Shown: piece by piece, positions 25,236 to 36,400 of the stretch
Numbering within the stretch: the first letter of the stretch is position 1
Layout: each line of letters begins with the position of its first letter
Source: Linyphia triangularis
Lineage: Eukaryota > Arthropoda > Arachnida > Araneae > Linyphiidae
Direction: 5' to 3'
DNA: 64,000 bases
NCBI GenBank assembly: GCA_963978545.1
Contig: OZ021727.1
Coordinates: 16,628,743-16,692,742 of the forward strand
Notes under the pieces: generated by a model
Database searches by the model: none
What the model saw: the letters and a program-made list of their open reading frames with translations, nothing else
What the model was told of the DNA's origin: nothing
Program-made: the position numbers and the translations under genes

Positions 25236-25887
25236 GTCTTCGCCTATGTCACCGCGATGATACAGAGCTGTTCTAGATTGGACTCATCATTAATTTACTT
25301 TAAAAGTTGTTTGCGAAATGCTTTTTTCTCCACCCATGAGAGATTGCATTATTAAAAATTTAGCAGTTTATTTTAAAACCAACAATGCATTTATCTTACT
25401 ATTAACATTGTGGCACATGCTTTTGCTTCTTCAAGGAACACAACGATCACCGTTTTTTTTTTTTTTTTTCAAACTTAGCGAGAATGACTTTTCTACACAG
25501 ATTATTATATATAAAGGTCCTTTTTTGCAATACTTAAATATGCAATAAGTTTCAAAGACAAAAATAAGGTGCTGCAGTTAATGGACATCCATATGTAGTA
25601 AGAAGGAACATCTCAGTACTATTCGTTCTAGCAATTTGAATGTTATATTCTATTACTACTTCATAACGTCAGAAACTTGATACCTTTCGAAAACTTGATG
25701 ACTGTAGAAGAAATACCGCACGGTGAAGGTGAACGAACGGCACATGCACTGCCCTTAAATATTGCTACAGATTTAACAATAGTTCGAAACTCATGCAAAT
25801 AGACAGACATTGCCGAGCTGTTGTTGAAGTGCTCTTTAATATCTTTAATGGACCATTCCCTCATTTTTTACAAACAAGTGGAGTTAG

Positions 25888-26365
25888 TTTATATATATGG
25901 AGAATTTCTTTCTGATTCCAAATATTCAAACAACAGTTCTATAAAAAAAATCAGAAGAAATCTTAAGAAAAGAAAATACCCCCAAACCGAGCCAAAGCCA
26001 GTCCGATAAAAAAACTCAACTATACCTGTGACGTCAAAACATCCTTCCGTTTCTATGGTATCGTGAGGTTTCTGCCAAATAGTTGGCGTTGGTTTAGTAG
26101 ACAGTTGCCATATCCTGTGCAGGTTGGCGCGATTTGAGAGAAACTTGCAAAACTGGTTTCCCCTGCTAAGTTTCAAGCCAAGTTGTGATCAAGTGACGTC
26201 ACATTCAATTTGAGCCGAATGAATCATTTTCTCGCCAAAGTCAAACAGGGGAACTTTGATTGCAAATTAAAAAAAAAGAAGAAAAAAAAGTGCATTGAGC
26301 AGAAATTTGTATTTTTATAGCCTTTTCCAAACATTTAGAATTGAATTAAAAAAAAATAATAATAA
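25888..26365 (-). repeat. dispersed repeat family R3, copy 3 (reverse)
   Basis: Reverse complement of 15770-16275, with the same end sequences. A minus-strand frame at 26176-25889 stays open and carries TPTIWQKPHD, matching TPTIWQKLHD in copy 1. Confidence 0.8.
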
Positions 26366-27003
26366 TAGTAATAAAAAGAGGAGGGAATTATCCATTGTGT
26401 GGGAAGAGATAACTGTGTCACAATAATTAAAGCACGGAATTTAACACAGTGATAATAGACTATCTTTGAATACGTCTGCTCGATTACTTATTGAAAATAG
26501 CATAAATGATGAATTTGAAATAGTAATCTAGGTGATTACTTGAAACTGAAGCTTGGAAACAATCTCTGTTATACACGCTGGCTTCATTTCTTTTGTTATG
26601 AAGCCCTTTTATAAATGTTGGTACTTTTTATTTAGGATTGGAGACAAGTTTAAAGCTTTTTTTCTAGAAATGTTATTTGTCAAATTCAATGACCTATAAA
26701 CTTTGACCAGAAACCAACAATCCCCCCAAAGCTAGATTGATAAATAAAAACAACACTGACTTATCTCATTGTATCCACAGCGTCTCACATTAATTTTACG
26801 GGTTAGGCTATATAAAGATTTATGGTACCCCTCACTTCTCCTACAAACACTCTTATGTCAGCTTTATACCTTAGTATATACCCAATAAAACGCGCAATTC
26901 TCTCCCTTAGGCGCTAAACTAGAAACTTACAAAGAGTGACAGGTAAAAAAAAAAAAAAAAACTGCTCCCAGCATACACACAAGGATCAAAATCAACTTGG
27001 AAG
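26366..27003. other. noncoding stretch
   Basis: No recognised gene. Contains a short AAT run at 26357 onwards and an A17 run at about 26945-26961. Confidence 0.5.
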
Positions 27004-27068
27004 AAAAGGGATTTTGTTTCCCTGGGAACCCGTGGTGAGGATTTTATGGGAACCGTAAAATCCCTTGT
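27004..27068. repeat. imperfect hairpin of about 65 nt
   Basis: AAGGGATTTTG plus TTTCCC on the left pairs with GGGAA plus GTAAAATCCCTT on the right, with a two-base bulge and a loop of about 25 bases. Size and shape resemble a small RNA precursor stem-loop, but no conservation or expression information is available. Confidence 0.45.
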
Positions 27069-29319
27069 GCTCAGGATAAATGGGGATTTTTGAAAGGGGT
27101 GGATTGTGTTTTTTTTCCCCTTTCTTCTTTTTTTTTGTCTTTCTATGGATTTAAAAGCGGATGCTGGGCGTGTTTGTTGGATGGCTTGTATTTGAAATAC
27201 TCAAAAGACAATATATCTTACATTCCGAATGGGGTAAGATTAGCATTGGGTTCAATGGTGGTATTAGTCAATGACATTTGGAATCTTTCATTATGATTTT
27301 AATATCAATAAATGGATTTGATTTTAACATTTAATATTTAAAAATGATGCATGATTTTTGGGAAAATATTGCAATATTTTTAGCTTAAGACATACCACAC
27401 TGTAAAGATACTTATTTTAGTCCTCTTTTCTCTATTATTAGTTTCTTTTTAAGCTTAGAAAGTTCTGAAGTTCTCCATTTAAAACTTATTACAATTAATG
27501 AGATACAGTATGATTCAAAAGTAGCAGAATTTTGAAAAAATAGATTGTGATTCAAAAGATGTTTTTTCACATAAATGTACAAAGAACTATTTTTCAAAAA
27601 ATAAATAAATAAATAATAAAAAAAAAAATACTTTTGTTGCATTATTCCTAAATTTATTCATTGTTCCCAACTGCAGACTACTTGAATAGTTCTGAACAGT
27701 TGCTCACACATATCTACAACGTCATCTATTGATTAAAAAAGTTAACTATTTTTTTCTGGTCCCTTGCAGTTATCTGTTTAGTTCACGTTACCCCTTGCTA
27801 TCACTCTACTACATACATACTTATTTGTGTCTTGAATTTTATCTTATTTGTATATTGAAATATCTATAATAATTAAGATGAAAAATAATTTAAATTTAAA
27901 GTGAAAAATAAACATGACCTCTGTAAACAAATTAATTTATTTTACTAGTTTCCGCAATAATTTGAACAAACAGATTTTTCAAAACATCTTCTCTAATCAA
28001 TTTAATAGAATTAAAAGGATTGGTAACATTTCGAAATATTTCAAAGAAGGATGCAACAATTTCAGGATTAGTTTTTCTTTATTCGGATTGAAATTTTATT
28101 AAGTTTCAGGTTGCTTTTCACATTGTCGTTTTAATGTTTCTGACTTTCAAACCTTGAGGAATGAGAATTTCTGGTTTATATATGTCATTTAGGCAGATTG
28201 AAATTCTTGCATTTTGGCGTCGATTATGGTAGTAACCTCCTGATGAAGTTACTATGATTGAAAAATATGCCTTTTTTCCAATTGTTTATTTCTTAGTTAT
28301 TTATTAATTATTTGCTGTAACTATGATCTTCAACTTATTCATTTAAAACAAGTTTAAACAAGCACTGCAAATATGCTGTTCATAATTTTAAATTATTAAC
28401 TTTAAGTAGTTGAACAGTAAGAAAAATACTTTTTTTGAATTTCTAAAATGTAAAAAAACAAGATTATTTTCAATTTTATTTAATAGAAATTCATTAAGAG
28501 TCAAAATGATTTTTTTAGAGGAGAAAGCTTGTGTTTAGCTTCTAGTATCAGGATGCAAATTTTCTGTTTTCTGTTTCATTTACTCAGAACTGAAAGGAAA
28601 ATGGAAGAATAAATCTATCGGAAGAACCTAAAATATTGTCCCAATTCTTTAATCTTAAATTAAAACTGGTTTGAAAGACATTATTTTCAATCTCCATCAA
28701 TAATTGAGTATGTTATTCTGGGGATTAACATAGGCCCTTTTATGCGGAATATTTTTTAAATAAAACATACATACCTCATTACTTTTCCTATTTTCAGATA
28801 TGTATTTATCAAGTGCTTATCTTATTTGGCTAGTTATATGCTTAATCCCATTCTTTAAAGAAATAAAAAAATGACATGCAAAAGCTGGAATTTATTCCAA
28901 GTTCCTATCTAATTCTATGTGTAGAGCAAATATGTCCCGTTTGACTAGTCACTATACTCCGAAGGGAAACTTAAATTGTTTGTTTGTGAAGTTTACTAAA
29001 TCCTCTACTCGATAGTCAAAACTTTTTCAATTACTTTGGAACTGGATCCTAACTATAGAAATACCCAGTCTTCTTTGTTGGTGATTGCATTTCGTTTGAT
29101 GCGAATCAATTTAAACGTACTTAAACCGCTTACCGCTAATTAAAAGTTTTAATCCCTAGTTTACATTTTAAGAAACTAAAATTACATGATTACAATGATA
29201 GTAGTGAATTAACTTTAAAAGGATTCTCTGATGGAAATAATTAGTTATATAGAATACATTTAATACCTCTTTTAATATTATTTTGTTCAATCCGTTTGAA
29301 CTTATTCAATTAGTCACAT
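27069..29319. other. AT-rich noncoding stretch
   Basis: Several short frames (27090-27296, 27412-27642 minus, 27914-28102) have no recognisable domain and match chance expectation. No RNA gene seen. Confidence 0.5.
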
Positions 29320-29331
29320 CGAGTTACTGAG

Positions 29332-29567
29332 AGGTTGCGGGTTCGAGTCCCGTGTTAGGCATGGGTGTTTGTAAATGTGTGTTGGCTTGTCTAATGACGA
29401 ATGTTTCGGCGCATTATAGTCCACGTGTTGCTGACGGTGCCAGATAATCTGAAACCAACCAACCAACCAACCAACCAACCAACCAACCAACCAACCAACC
29501 AACCAACCAACCAACCAACCAACCAACCAACCAACCAACCAACCAACCAACCAACCAACCAACCAAC
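29332..29567 (+). mobile_element. 5'-truncated tRNA-derived SINE with expanded (AACC) tail
   Basis: Starts inside the tRNA-like head at AGGTTGCGGGTTCGAGTCCC (B box GGTTCGAGTCC). It continues through the family body (GGCATGGGTGTTTGTAAATG, ACGAATGTTTCGG, GCCAGATAATCTGAAA) and ends in 29 AACC units (29453-29568). A 12-bp direct repeat CGAGTTACTGAG at 29320-29331 and 29568-29579 is the target-site duplication. Loss of the 5' end with intact duplication is typical of LINE-driven insertion. Confidence 0.9.
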
Positions 29568-29568
29568 C
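29453..29568 (+). repeat. (AACC)29 microsatellite grown from a SINE tail
   Basis: Perfect array continuous with the 3' end of the SINE. Other copies in the window end in only two or three AACC/AAC units, so this array expanded within the tail. Confidence 0.95.
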
Positions 29569-29579
29569 GAGTTACTGAG

Positions 29580-30286
29580 TGGGCTTTGGGATTTTATGTC
29601 AAAGTTATTGATTTCAAACTTAAGTTAGATGATTAACTTTGAAAATATTTTGACGTTACATGTTCTTAAGTCAAGATTTAAATATATATTTCATACGAAA
29701 AAAATAGGTTTCCAAATAAATTTCAAAATTGTGCCTTGTGGGAAAGTACATGATGTATGCTTAAAAATAATCATTAGATTAATTAACATTTTATCCTTCA
29801 TTGTCATTGCTGACGTTTACATTTATAAAACATAACTAAGGATAACGTCTTAACTTATATATTATTTCTTGACGGTATTTTGTTTATCCCAATCCTTTTC
29901 CCCAGTGATATTTTTGGTAACAATTTATATTACTAAACTTTTTAATGCACACCAACACTTTACAACCAGCATCAGACGATACTCTTGATCATCCACAAAT
30001 TAAAAGATAGATAGTTCTTTTTATAGAATGCTCGCCATTTTCATATTGTGCCTCTCGATACAATTTTTCACAACACCTACCAGGCCGCTGTTCAGAGTAT
30101 CTAAATTTACTGCAATAAATATAATGCAATTTGTTAAACAGATAAAGGGACACCATTTACATTTTAGATCCGAATATATTAAAATCAATATAATTTGAAT
30201 ACTATGTACTCCGACAGAAATTTTCTTAATGATTGTAGCTAACGAACTAAATAAGTCTGCACTTGCCATAATTTTACTTGAGAGCA
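29580..30286. other. AT-rich noncoding stretch
   Basis: No recognisable gene. Short frames on both strands (29629-29835 plus, 30021-30287 minus) lack domains. Confidence 0.5.

Positions 30287-30313
<27 letters not shown>
30287..30313. repeat. poly(T) tract of about 27 bp
   Basis: Homopolymer run with no retroelement body recognised on either side. Confidence 0.95.
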
Positions 30314-30317
<4 letters not shown>

Positions 30318-30679
30318 CTACGGCGTAAAAACCAGTCAGCAATAAAAAAAATTCACATGAAATTTTATTATCAGGGTTATTTAAACATTTAAGCATTTTT
30401 TTTTTTTTTTTGAAAATTATTTTGCGAACAAAAGCCCTAATAATTCATTTTCTGTGTTATCATGTCCGGCTATCACAAAACTATCACTTGTATACAATGC
30501 AAGATTTACAATAGTATTTTTTATTTTTATTTTTCAGAATATTTTGAGTGTACAGTTTTGTCCCCTTGATAGACAATGACTTTTTATTCTGGAAAGTAAT
30601 TTTCGTACATAAGTGTCAAATACTTAAGGTCATTCGTAAGGTCTAAAAGTAAGGTCTAAAGTTTGTAGTAAAACAAGCA

Positions 30680-31215
30680 ATCTTCAATTCGGAATTGAAT
30701 CAAATATTAAATGACAACTTATGTTTCAGAATCGCTTAAATTGGTTGCTGATTATTTTCAGACGTTTGATTACGATATTTTTTTATTAAATAATCTTAAA
30801 TTATAAATATTAAACTAAAAATTTAAATAAAATGTATAATAATGTAATAAAATGTCAACATGTAGTTGATAAAATAACATTGACAGTTGCTAAGAAACGA
30901 ATTCCTTAAATTTGATGGATACATTAACTATTTGCACTCCAGGCCTTTTTCGCGCGGAGGAATCAGCAACTAGAGACATTTTAGGTTCGGCTGGTGTTTA
31001 TGGATTTGCTTCATAGAAACTAAACACAGTCATTGGACTTGCATCGAATTTCCGCATTACACCTAATGGTCCTCTCGTGGTTTGACATCCAATTGTGTGG
31101 CCCCTGAGAGGCTACACTGGAGTGTAAAGGGTTAAACAAACACCTCACTGACAACTGGAAGGCAGAATGCGGGACTGGCAGGAGAACTATCTCACAATTG
31201 AGCTTCGACACAGTT
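30680..31215 (+). repeat. local duplication, copy A (interrupted by a MITE)
   Basis: Two blocks match downstream sequence: 30685-30790 (ATTAAATGACAACTTATG, TTGGTTGCTGATTATTTTCA) matches about 32025-32120, and 30878-31215 minus the MITE matches about 31800-31935 (GCTAAGAAACGAATTCCTTA, GACAACTGGAAGGCAGAATG). The blocks are in swapped order in the two places, as expected from an old tandem array. Confidence 0.8.
30928..31131. mobile_element. 204-bp MITE with TTAA target duplication
   Basis: Flanked by TTAA at 30924-30927 and 31132-31135. Ends read CTATTTGCACTCCAG on the left and CTGGAGTGTAAAGGG on the right, a terminal inverted repeat matching at 12 of 15 positions. The duplicated segment at 31800-31935 has the uninterrupted empty site with one TTAA at 31849-31852. 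TTAA duplications and C-rich first bases are characteristic of the piggyBac superfamily, so a nonautonomous piggyBac-like element is the likely class. Confidence 0.85.
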
Positions 31216-31569
31216 CTGTAGTGTTGGATTTCACTGAACTGTATTTAGTTACATTGGAATGGCTTAACAAATGACCTCCTTTTCGCCAACTTGTTTTTGC
31301 TCGAATCATGGTTTTGGTTTAAGTTTTAATTTGTGCCGTCTGGGGGAATCCAGCGTAGCGCTCACCTGGATTGATTCAAGTGAATGATTTATGTAAATTT
31401 TCTAAAAGAGGAGTTTTCATTGGACATTCCAAGTGAGAACCGGCTTGCAGAAAAAATATCTGTCTACACAGTTGATCTTTAGAGAAAATAAAATTGTTGT
31501 TACTTTTTAACTTTCGTCCTGCTACTTTTAAATTCATAAGGCGTTATTTTAGGTGTTTCCCCTCTGCAG

Positions 31570-31741
31570 AGCCGACCAAACGGTATGGTGGTTAGTGTGC
31601 TAGCTTCTAGACCACATGGTTTGGGGGTTCAAGTTCCGTGTTAGGCATGGGTGTTTGTAAATGTACGTTGGCTTGTCTAATGACGAATGTTTCGGAGCAT
31701 TATAGCCTCGTGTCGCCAGATAATCTGAAAACAACCAACCT
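31570..31741 (+). mobile_element. tRNA-derived SINE, full-length copy
   Basis: Starts GCCGACCAAACGGTATGGTG, with an A-box-like TGGTTAGTGTGC and a diverged B box (GGTTCAAGTTCC). It then has the family body and ends AACAACCAACC. Target-site duplication CTCTGCAG at 31562-31569 and 31742-31749. The diverged B box would weaken RNA polymerase III transcription. Confidence 0.9.
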
Positions 31742-31794
31742 CTCTGCAGGAACAATTGAAATCAGGGACCGAACCAGGGACCTTTAGATAAACA

Positions 31795-32165
31795 GTACCT
31801 AACATTGACTGTAGCTAAGAAACGAATTCCTTAATTTTGATGGATACATTAAACAAACATCTCACTGACAACTGGAAGGCAGAATGCGAGACTGGCATGA
31901 GAAGTATCTCATGATTGAGCTTCGACACCTTTCTGCAGTCTCCCTTTAAAGCGAGTAGGTAAGTCATCGATTTTGACAGATATTACATGCGTATGGATTG
32001 CTGCAATTCGGACTACAGCAATTCGAAATTGAATAAAATATTAAATGACAAGTTATGTTTCAGAATATTTTAAATTGGTTGTTGATTATTTTCAGTCATA
32101 TAATTACGATATTTTTCATTCCCCTTAAAGTGAGTAGGCAAGTCGGCGATTGTGACAGATACTGT
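31795..32165 (+). repeat. local duplication, copy B (with MITE empty site)
   Basis: Matches copy A as described there and also contains a smaller internal duplicate: CCCTTTAAAGCGAGTAGGTA at about 31943 and CCCCTTAAAGTGAGTAGGCA at about 32122, each followed by GACAGATA-type text. Confidence 0.75.
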
Positions 32166-33022
32166 GTCGGTTGCAGTTTTCTTGTTTTTATCCAGTTTGA
32201 GAAATAAATGTCATCAGTTTGTCTTTGAACGACCTCTCAGAATGCATCTCCCTCCTTTCCCAAGCATATTATTCTAATAATGTTTTGAAGCAGTAAAGCT
32301 CTCCTATAACTCTTTCACTAAAAATTCTTCCATCCAGCCATGGAAATTTGGGGATATATTAATATCTTATAATATAAGAAGTGAAATTCAAAATTATAAT
32401 ATAAAAAGTGAAATTGATAGACTTTCTGTTAAATTCAAATACTCAGAAAACTCTTGTCAGTATTTTTCTAGAGATGTTAAATTTAAAGTAAAACACTTTA
32501 AAGAGAGACTGTAGTGTGATAACTCTATCTGAAATTTCATACCGTCACTTTAGAAAGTTAGAATACTACAGTAACGGGCGAACGAGAGACGACATGAGTC
32601 AATAAATGGGAATAGCGACAGCTATTCACTGAACACGAAATTGCCATTACTGCCATCATTTTGTACAAAATAGTTGTTAGTGTAAATATTTCTACTAAAA
32701 TTGACAGCTGTCAAACTTTCTCTCCGATAATGGAAACGTATTTCACCCCATTATTTGATTACAATACATATTTGATATCATAATCATGTATATTATTTAA
32801 TATTAAATGTTAACTTATAATTTTTTAAAAGTATTTAAGAGTATAATGATTTATTTCAATATGTTTTGAAAGTTTGAAAATTTTATTAAAACCACCAATC
32901 ATGCAGTAATGCTTTATTTAAAACAAAAATTAAGTTGTGCTATTAAAATTATATTTCTAACATTAGTTTTTCCAAGAATTGTTTAGAAGAAACTCCTGTT
33001 TTGCAATGCAAACCATTTTCTT
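32166..33022. other. AT-rich noncoding stretch
   Basis: No gene recognised. A short direct repeat with AAGTGAAATT occurs at about 32379 and 32405. Confidence 0.45.
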
Positions 33023-33071
33023 GAGTGCCCATATAGAAAATATAAAAATTATATTTTCTATATTGGCACTC
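33023..33071. repeat. 49-bp palindromic hairpin
   Basis: GAGTGCC plus ATATAGAAAATATAA pairs with TTATATTTTCTATAT plus GGCACTC, with a three-base loop and one or two unpaired bases. Probably the core of a small palindromic element. Confidence 0.75.
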
Positions 33072-33154
33072 ATGTTGCTGTGTAATGTGTGTTAGTGTGA
33101 ATTCAGTAACGTGTCACCAGTCAGTGTGTCACCATATTAAATCATGTAAATAGA

Positions 33155-33790
33155 CTAATAGCAACCTGTTATGCATATTGATAACAACCTGTTATTAAAA
33201 ACAGGTTGTTAATTGCCATGGATTAAAGCATCGAAATGATTTAAATATGTTTAGCACAATATGTTGCATATAAATACAGGTAACCGTTATAATAAAGGAA
33301 CAGTAAAACTATAAGTTTTCTCTTCCAGTTATATGCGTCCATTCATTGTTCGAACTTAATTTTTGTCATTAAAAATTTCAATAATGCAAATCTTTATTTT
33401 TTCAATTTAGTTTTGCGTGATTTTTGGACAAATGCACTTTTTATTTATTTTAAACTTTATTTCTATTTTGTAGAAGATTTCAGTTTATTTTGCTTTGGAT
33501 CCTTCAGATCTTAAAAGAGGGACATTTATATTATTAGCAACCAGCTATGTATATCAAAAACAACCTTTTATTAACAAAAAGTTGTTAAATGGTAACGATT
33601 AAAACAGCTAATTGAATTAGATACCTTTAGCATAATATGTTATACATGAAAAACATAGCTTTACTTTTTTAATTTAGTTTTCTGTGATTTTTCGGAAAAT
33701 GAGCTCTTTTATTTATTTTGCATTTTATTGCTATTTTGGGGAAATTTGAGTCTATTGTTGCTTTGTATCCTTCATATTTTCACAGAATGA
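33155..33790 (+). repeat. diverged two-copy tandem duplication
   Basis: Copy 1 (about 33155-33525) and copy 2 (about 33535-33785) share TAGCAACCTGTTATG versus TAGCAACCAGCTATG, GTTTAGCACAATATGTTG versus CTTTAGCATAATATGTTA, TTTAGTTTTGCGTGATTTTT versus TTTAGTTTTCTGTGATTTTT, and a CTTTGGATCCTTCA end. Copy 1 has an extra block. No coding frame. Confidence 0.7.
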
Positions 33791-34640
33791 ATTTTAGCAA
33801 TCCCTTGCAAATGTTTATGGCTTTATATCCATTCAGTTTTCAGAGCTTCTAAATAACTACATCTCGCTAATTTTTTTTTTAAATTTATAAAATAATTTTA
33901 ATTAATTAATTTTTGTGATTTCACATCAATGTTAATGATTTCGTGAGACAAATTTTTATTCTGGCATCTCTTGGGAAACATTTATTTATGGGTGGAGTAT
34001 AAATGAGATTGTTTCTTATTTGGTAGAATATAGATATATTAACATTCTTTATTAGAAAGATCTCAGTTTTAACAGGATCTTTAAAAAATATCGAACCAGT
34101 TAATTTATATAAAACTGACATTTTATCTTGGAAATTTTTCTGTTGATTGTATGAAATTTATCAAACAAAACACACAAAATGCGAGTTGTATTTTAAAATA
34201 TGATGTATTAAAAGAATGCAGTTATATTAAAAAAAAGAAAAGAAAAAAAAAATGGTATGTAATAAGACCTTACAACTCAAAAACTCGACTTATTCCCAAA
34301 TGTTACAAACGAGAAATTAACTTCATAATATATAGCAATCAATATGATTTTGAATAGTATTCTTTAAATTATCTTTATAAAATAAAAAATAAAAGTATAA
34401 TTATTGAATTCTCAGAGAAGTAAGAAAAAACATTAATAAAGGGAGAAGTTACATAATAATAGTAATATATGCCTCTTATAATTTTTTTCAAAGTATATAA
34501 GTAATTTTTAATTATATTCAGTTGTTATTAAAATAAAATAATGATAAAAATGTGCTAGTGTTCCTTTTCTTTAACAATTACTTATAAATGGGCAAAATGA
34601 TACTCGCACATTATCATTAATATTTTTGTTATAGAGTGAT
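33791..34640. other. AT-rich noncoding stretch
   Basis: No supportable gene. Short Lys/Asn/Ile-rich frames (33921-34121 minus, 34151-34357 plus) are compositional. Confidence 0.5.
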
Positions 34641-34699
34641 TACGAACCATGTTTCGGAAATGTGTTTGGAAACATAGAAAATGATAATAAACTAGAAAG

Positions 34700-34955
34700 G
34701 TATAGTTTCATTCGCACGAGCAACCCAGACGTGCAAGAGGGCGCTGCATGTCGGAAGTAAAGGTGGCAGGAAACGTAATTTATGTTGTATAGTCAAACAT
34801 TTAATTTCGTTGAAGTTTTTTATTTTTTAAAATTTTTTTTAATACAAAAACCATGTTGTATAAACTTTTGTGTGAAATTTTTGTTATTGTGATTAACTTG
34901 TCTTATGTCTTTATGGGTGCATAACGCGTCTGGGCTGCGCATGGAACTGTTTCCT
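34700..34955. repeat. imperfect inverted repeat ends around a GC-richer block
   Basis: GTTTCATTCGCACGAGCAAC with CCCAGACG at 34706 corresponds to the reverse of CGTCTGGGCTGCGCATGGAAC near 34928. The left end contains CAAGAGGGCGCTGCATG, which resembles the core of a CTCF-type binding motif. The interior is T-rich. This could be a short TIR element or unrelated sequence. Confidence 0.35.
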
Positions 34956-35607
34956 CTTTTATGTTTCGAACTTGTAACTGTGTTTTTGACCCCCCCCCCC
35001 CTGCATTTGTCTCAAGCATAGCTCAGTGTCGCCCTGTATAAATTAAATATAATGTGGTGATGGCGTTTTTTAAACATGCAGTTAAATCACTAATGTTGAA
35101 GAATACATTATTCTATTATAAATTATGTTTTGGTTGGTTGGATTTAAAATTTATTTCACGCAAAGGTCCAAACTGTGCCTAACTATATGTTAAAAATCAT
35201 AATATTGCGAACAAATAAAAAACAAATGATGAATATGGAAAGACAAGACTTGAAGCTATTACATATTTAAAAGTAACATTTAAACGTAAAATCTTTAAAA
35301 AAGAAAAAAAAAAAAATTAGCAAGATGATAAAATCCAATTTCAATTTAGAAACTAAAAAGGTTCATTTGAGGGGGTGAATTTAAAATATGTGCCATTATA
35401 TTAAGACACATTATCCAATGATGCATTACTATACGATACATTATATAAAACGATGCAGGGTGTCTAATGAACGACACCTATATTGAACTTAAATAATAGA
35501 AACACGACTTTGAGATAAAAACTAATTGTAAACCTCTGTATTTTTTTAAACCTACTGTTTTTCTTGTACCAATGCATCAATCAAACGGTACCTTCCTATC
35601 TTCAATC

Positions 35608-35787
35608 GGCCGACTAAACGGTATAGTGGTTAGCGTGTTAGCTTCTAGACCACGAGGTTGCTGGTTCGAGTCCCGTGTTAGACATGGGTGTTTGTAAATG
35701 TATATTGGCTTGTCTAATGACGAATGTTTTGGCTCATTATAGCCCTCGTGTTGCTGACGATGCCAGATAATCTGAAAACAACCAACC
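35608..35787 (+). mobile_element. tRNA-derived SINE, full-length copy
   Basis: GGCCGACTAAACGGTATAGT start, A-box-like TAGTGGTTAGCGTG, perfect B box GGTTCGAGTCC, family body, and AAAACAACCAACC end. Target-site duplication TATCTTCAATC at 35597-35607 and 35788-35798. About 180 bp and little diverged. Confidence 0.93.
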
Positions 35788-36197
35788 TATCTTCAATCAT
35801 ATTTCAATTATTTACTTTTAAAGATTTAAAAGTTGTCAGTCATTTATTGGACATCCTGTACATTACTCTACGACACATTACACGATAATATTTTTATTAA
35901 GGCTTTTACATGTGCTTATTAAAATCTAAAACCAATGTTTCGTTGTTAATTGGGACACCTCAAATCGACAAAAAAAGAAAAGAAAAAAAAAAGACTAGGG
36001 GTGTGGAACATCACAGAATTTTCAATCGCATTATGATGTTGGAAATTGTATTAAAATTTTATATGGTGTCATTTATCTTTTTCGTATATTTACTCGTTTA
36101 AATAAAAATGACCCGTTCGGCGATATTTTTGGCGATGTTATTCTATGGAAATTACATTTTCCTTTCGTATGCATGAAACAAAAAAGAAATAATATTT

Positions 36198-36400
36198 GAT
36201 GCTCAAGGGCAGAGAGCTCTGTATTAAAGGCACTCATTTTTAAATTTTTTACGCTCTTATCGCACTTCTGTGGGAATTTTGGGGGTCGGGACTGTTAGAA
36301 CACATTTAGAGGCTATAGAACAAAGATTTTAATCAAAAGTAGCTTTTTAGCAATTGCTGACTTTTTAAATAGTCTTCCCTTGAAGATAAAGTTAGAAAAT
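36198..36400 (-). repeat. dispersed repeat family R2, partial copy 3 (reverse)
   Basis: Reverse complement of the right half of the 12645-13030 repeat: CAAGGGCAGAGAGCTCT, TTACGCTCTTATCGCA and AAAAGTAGCTTTTTAGCAAT. Confidence 0.65.

Noticed and set aside
29314..29628. Val-Gly-Trp-Leu and Pro-Thr-Asn-Gln repeat ORFs
   Set aside because: Translations of the (AACC)n SINE tail, not silk or other structural proteins.
35608..35690. Apparent tRNA genes in SINE heads
   Set aside because: A and B boxes are present, but the cloverleaf stems do not pair and each copy continues into the same non-tRNA body with target duplications.
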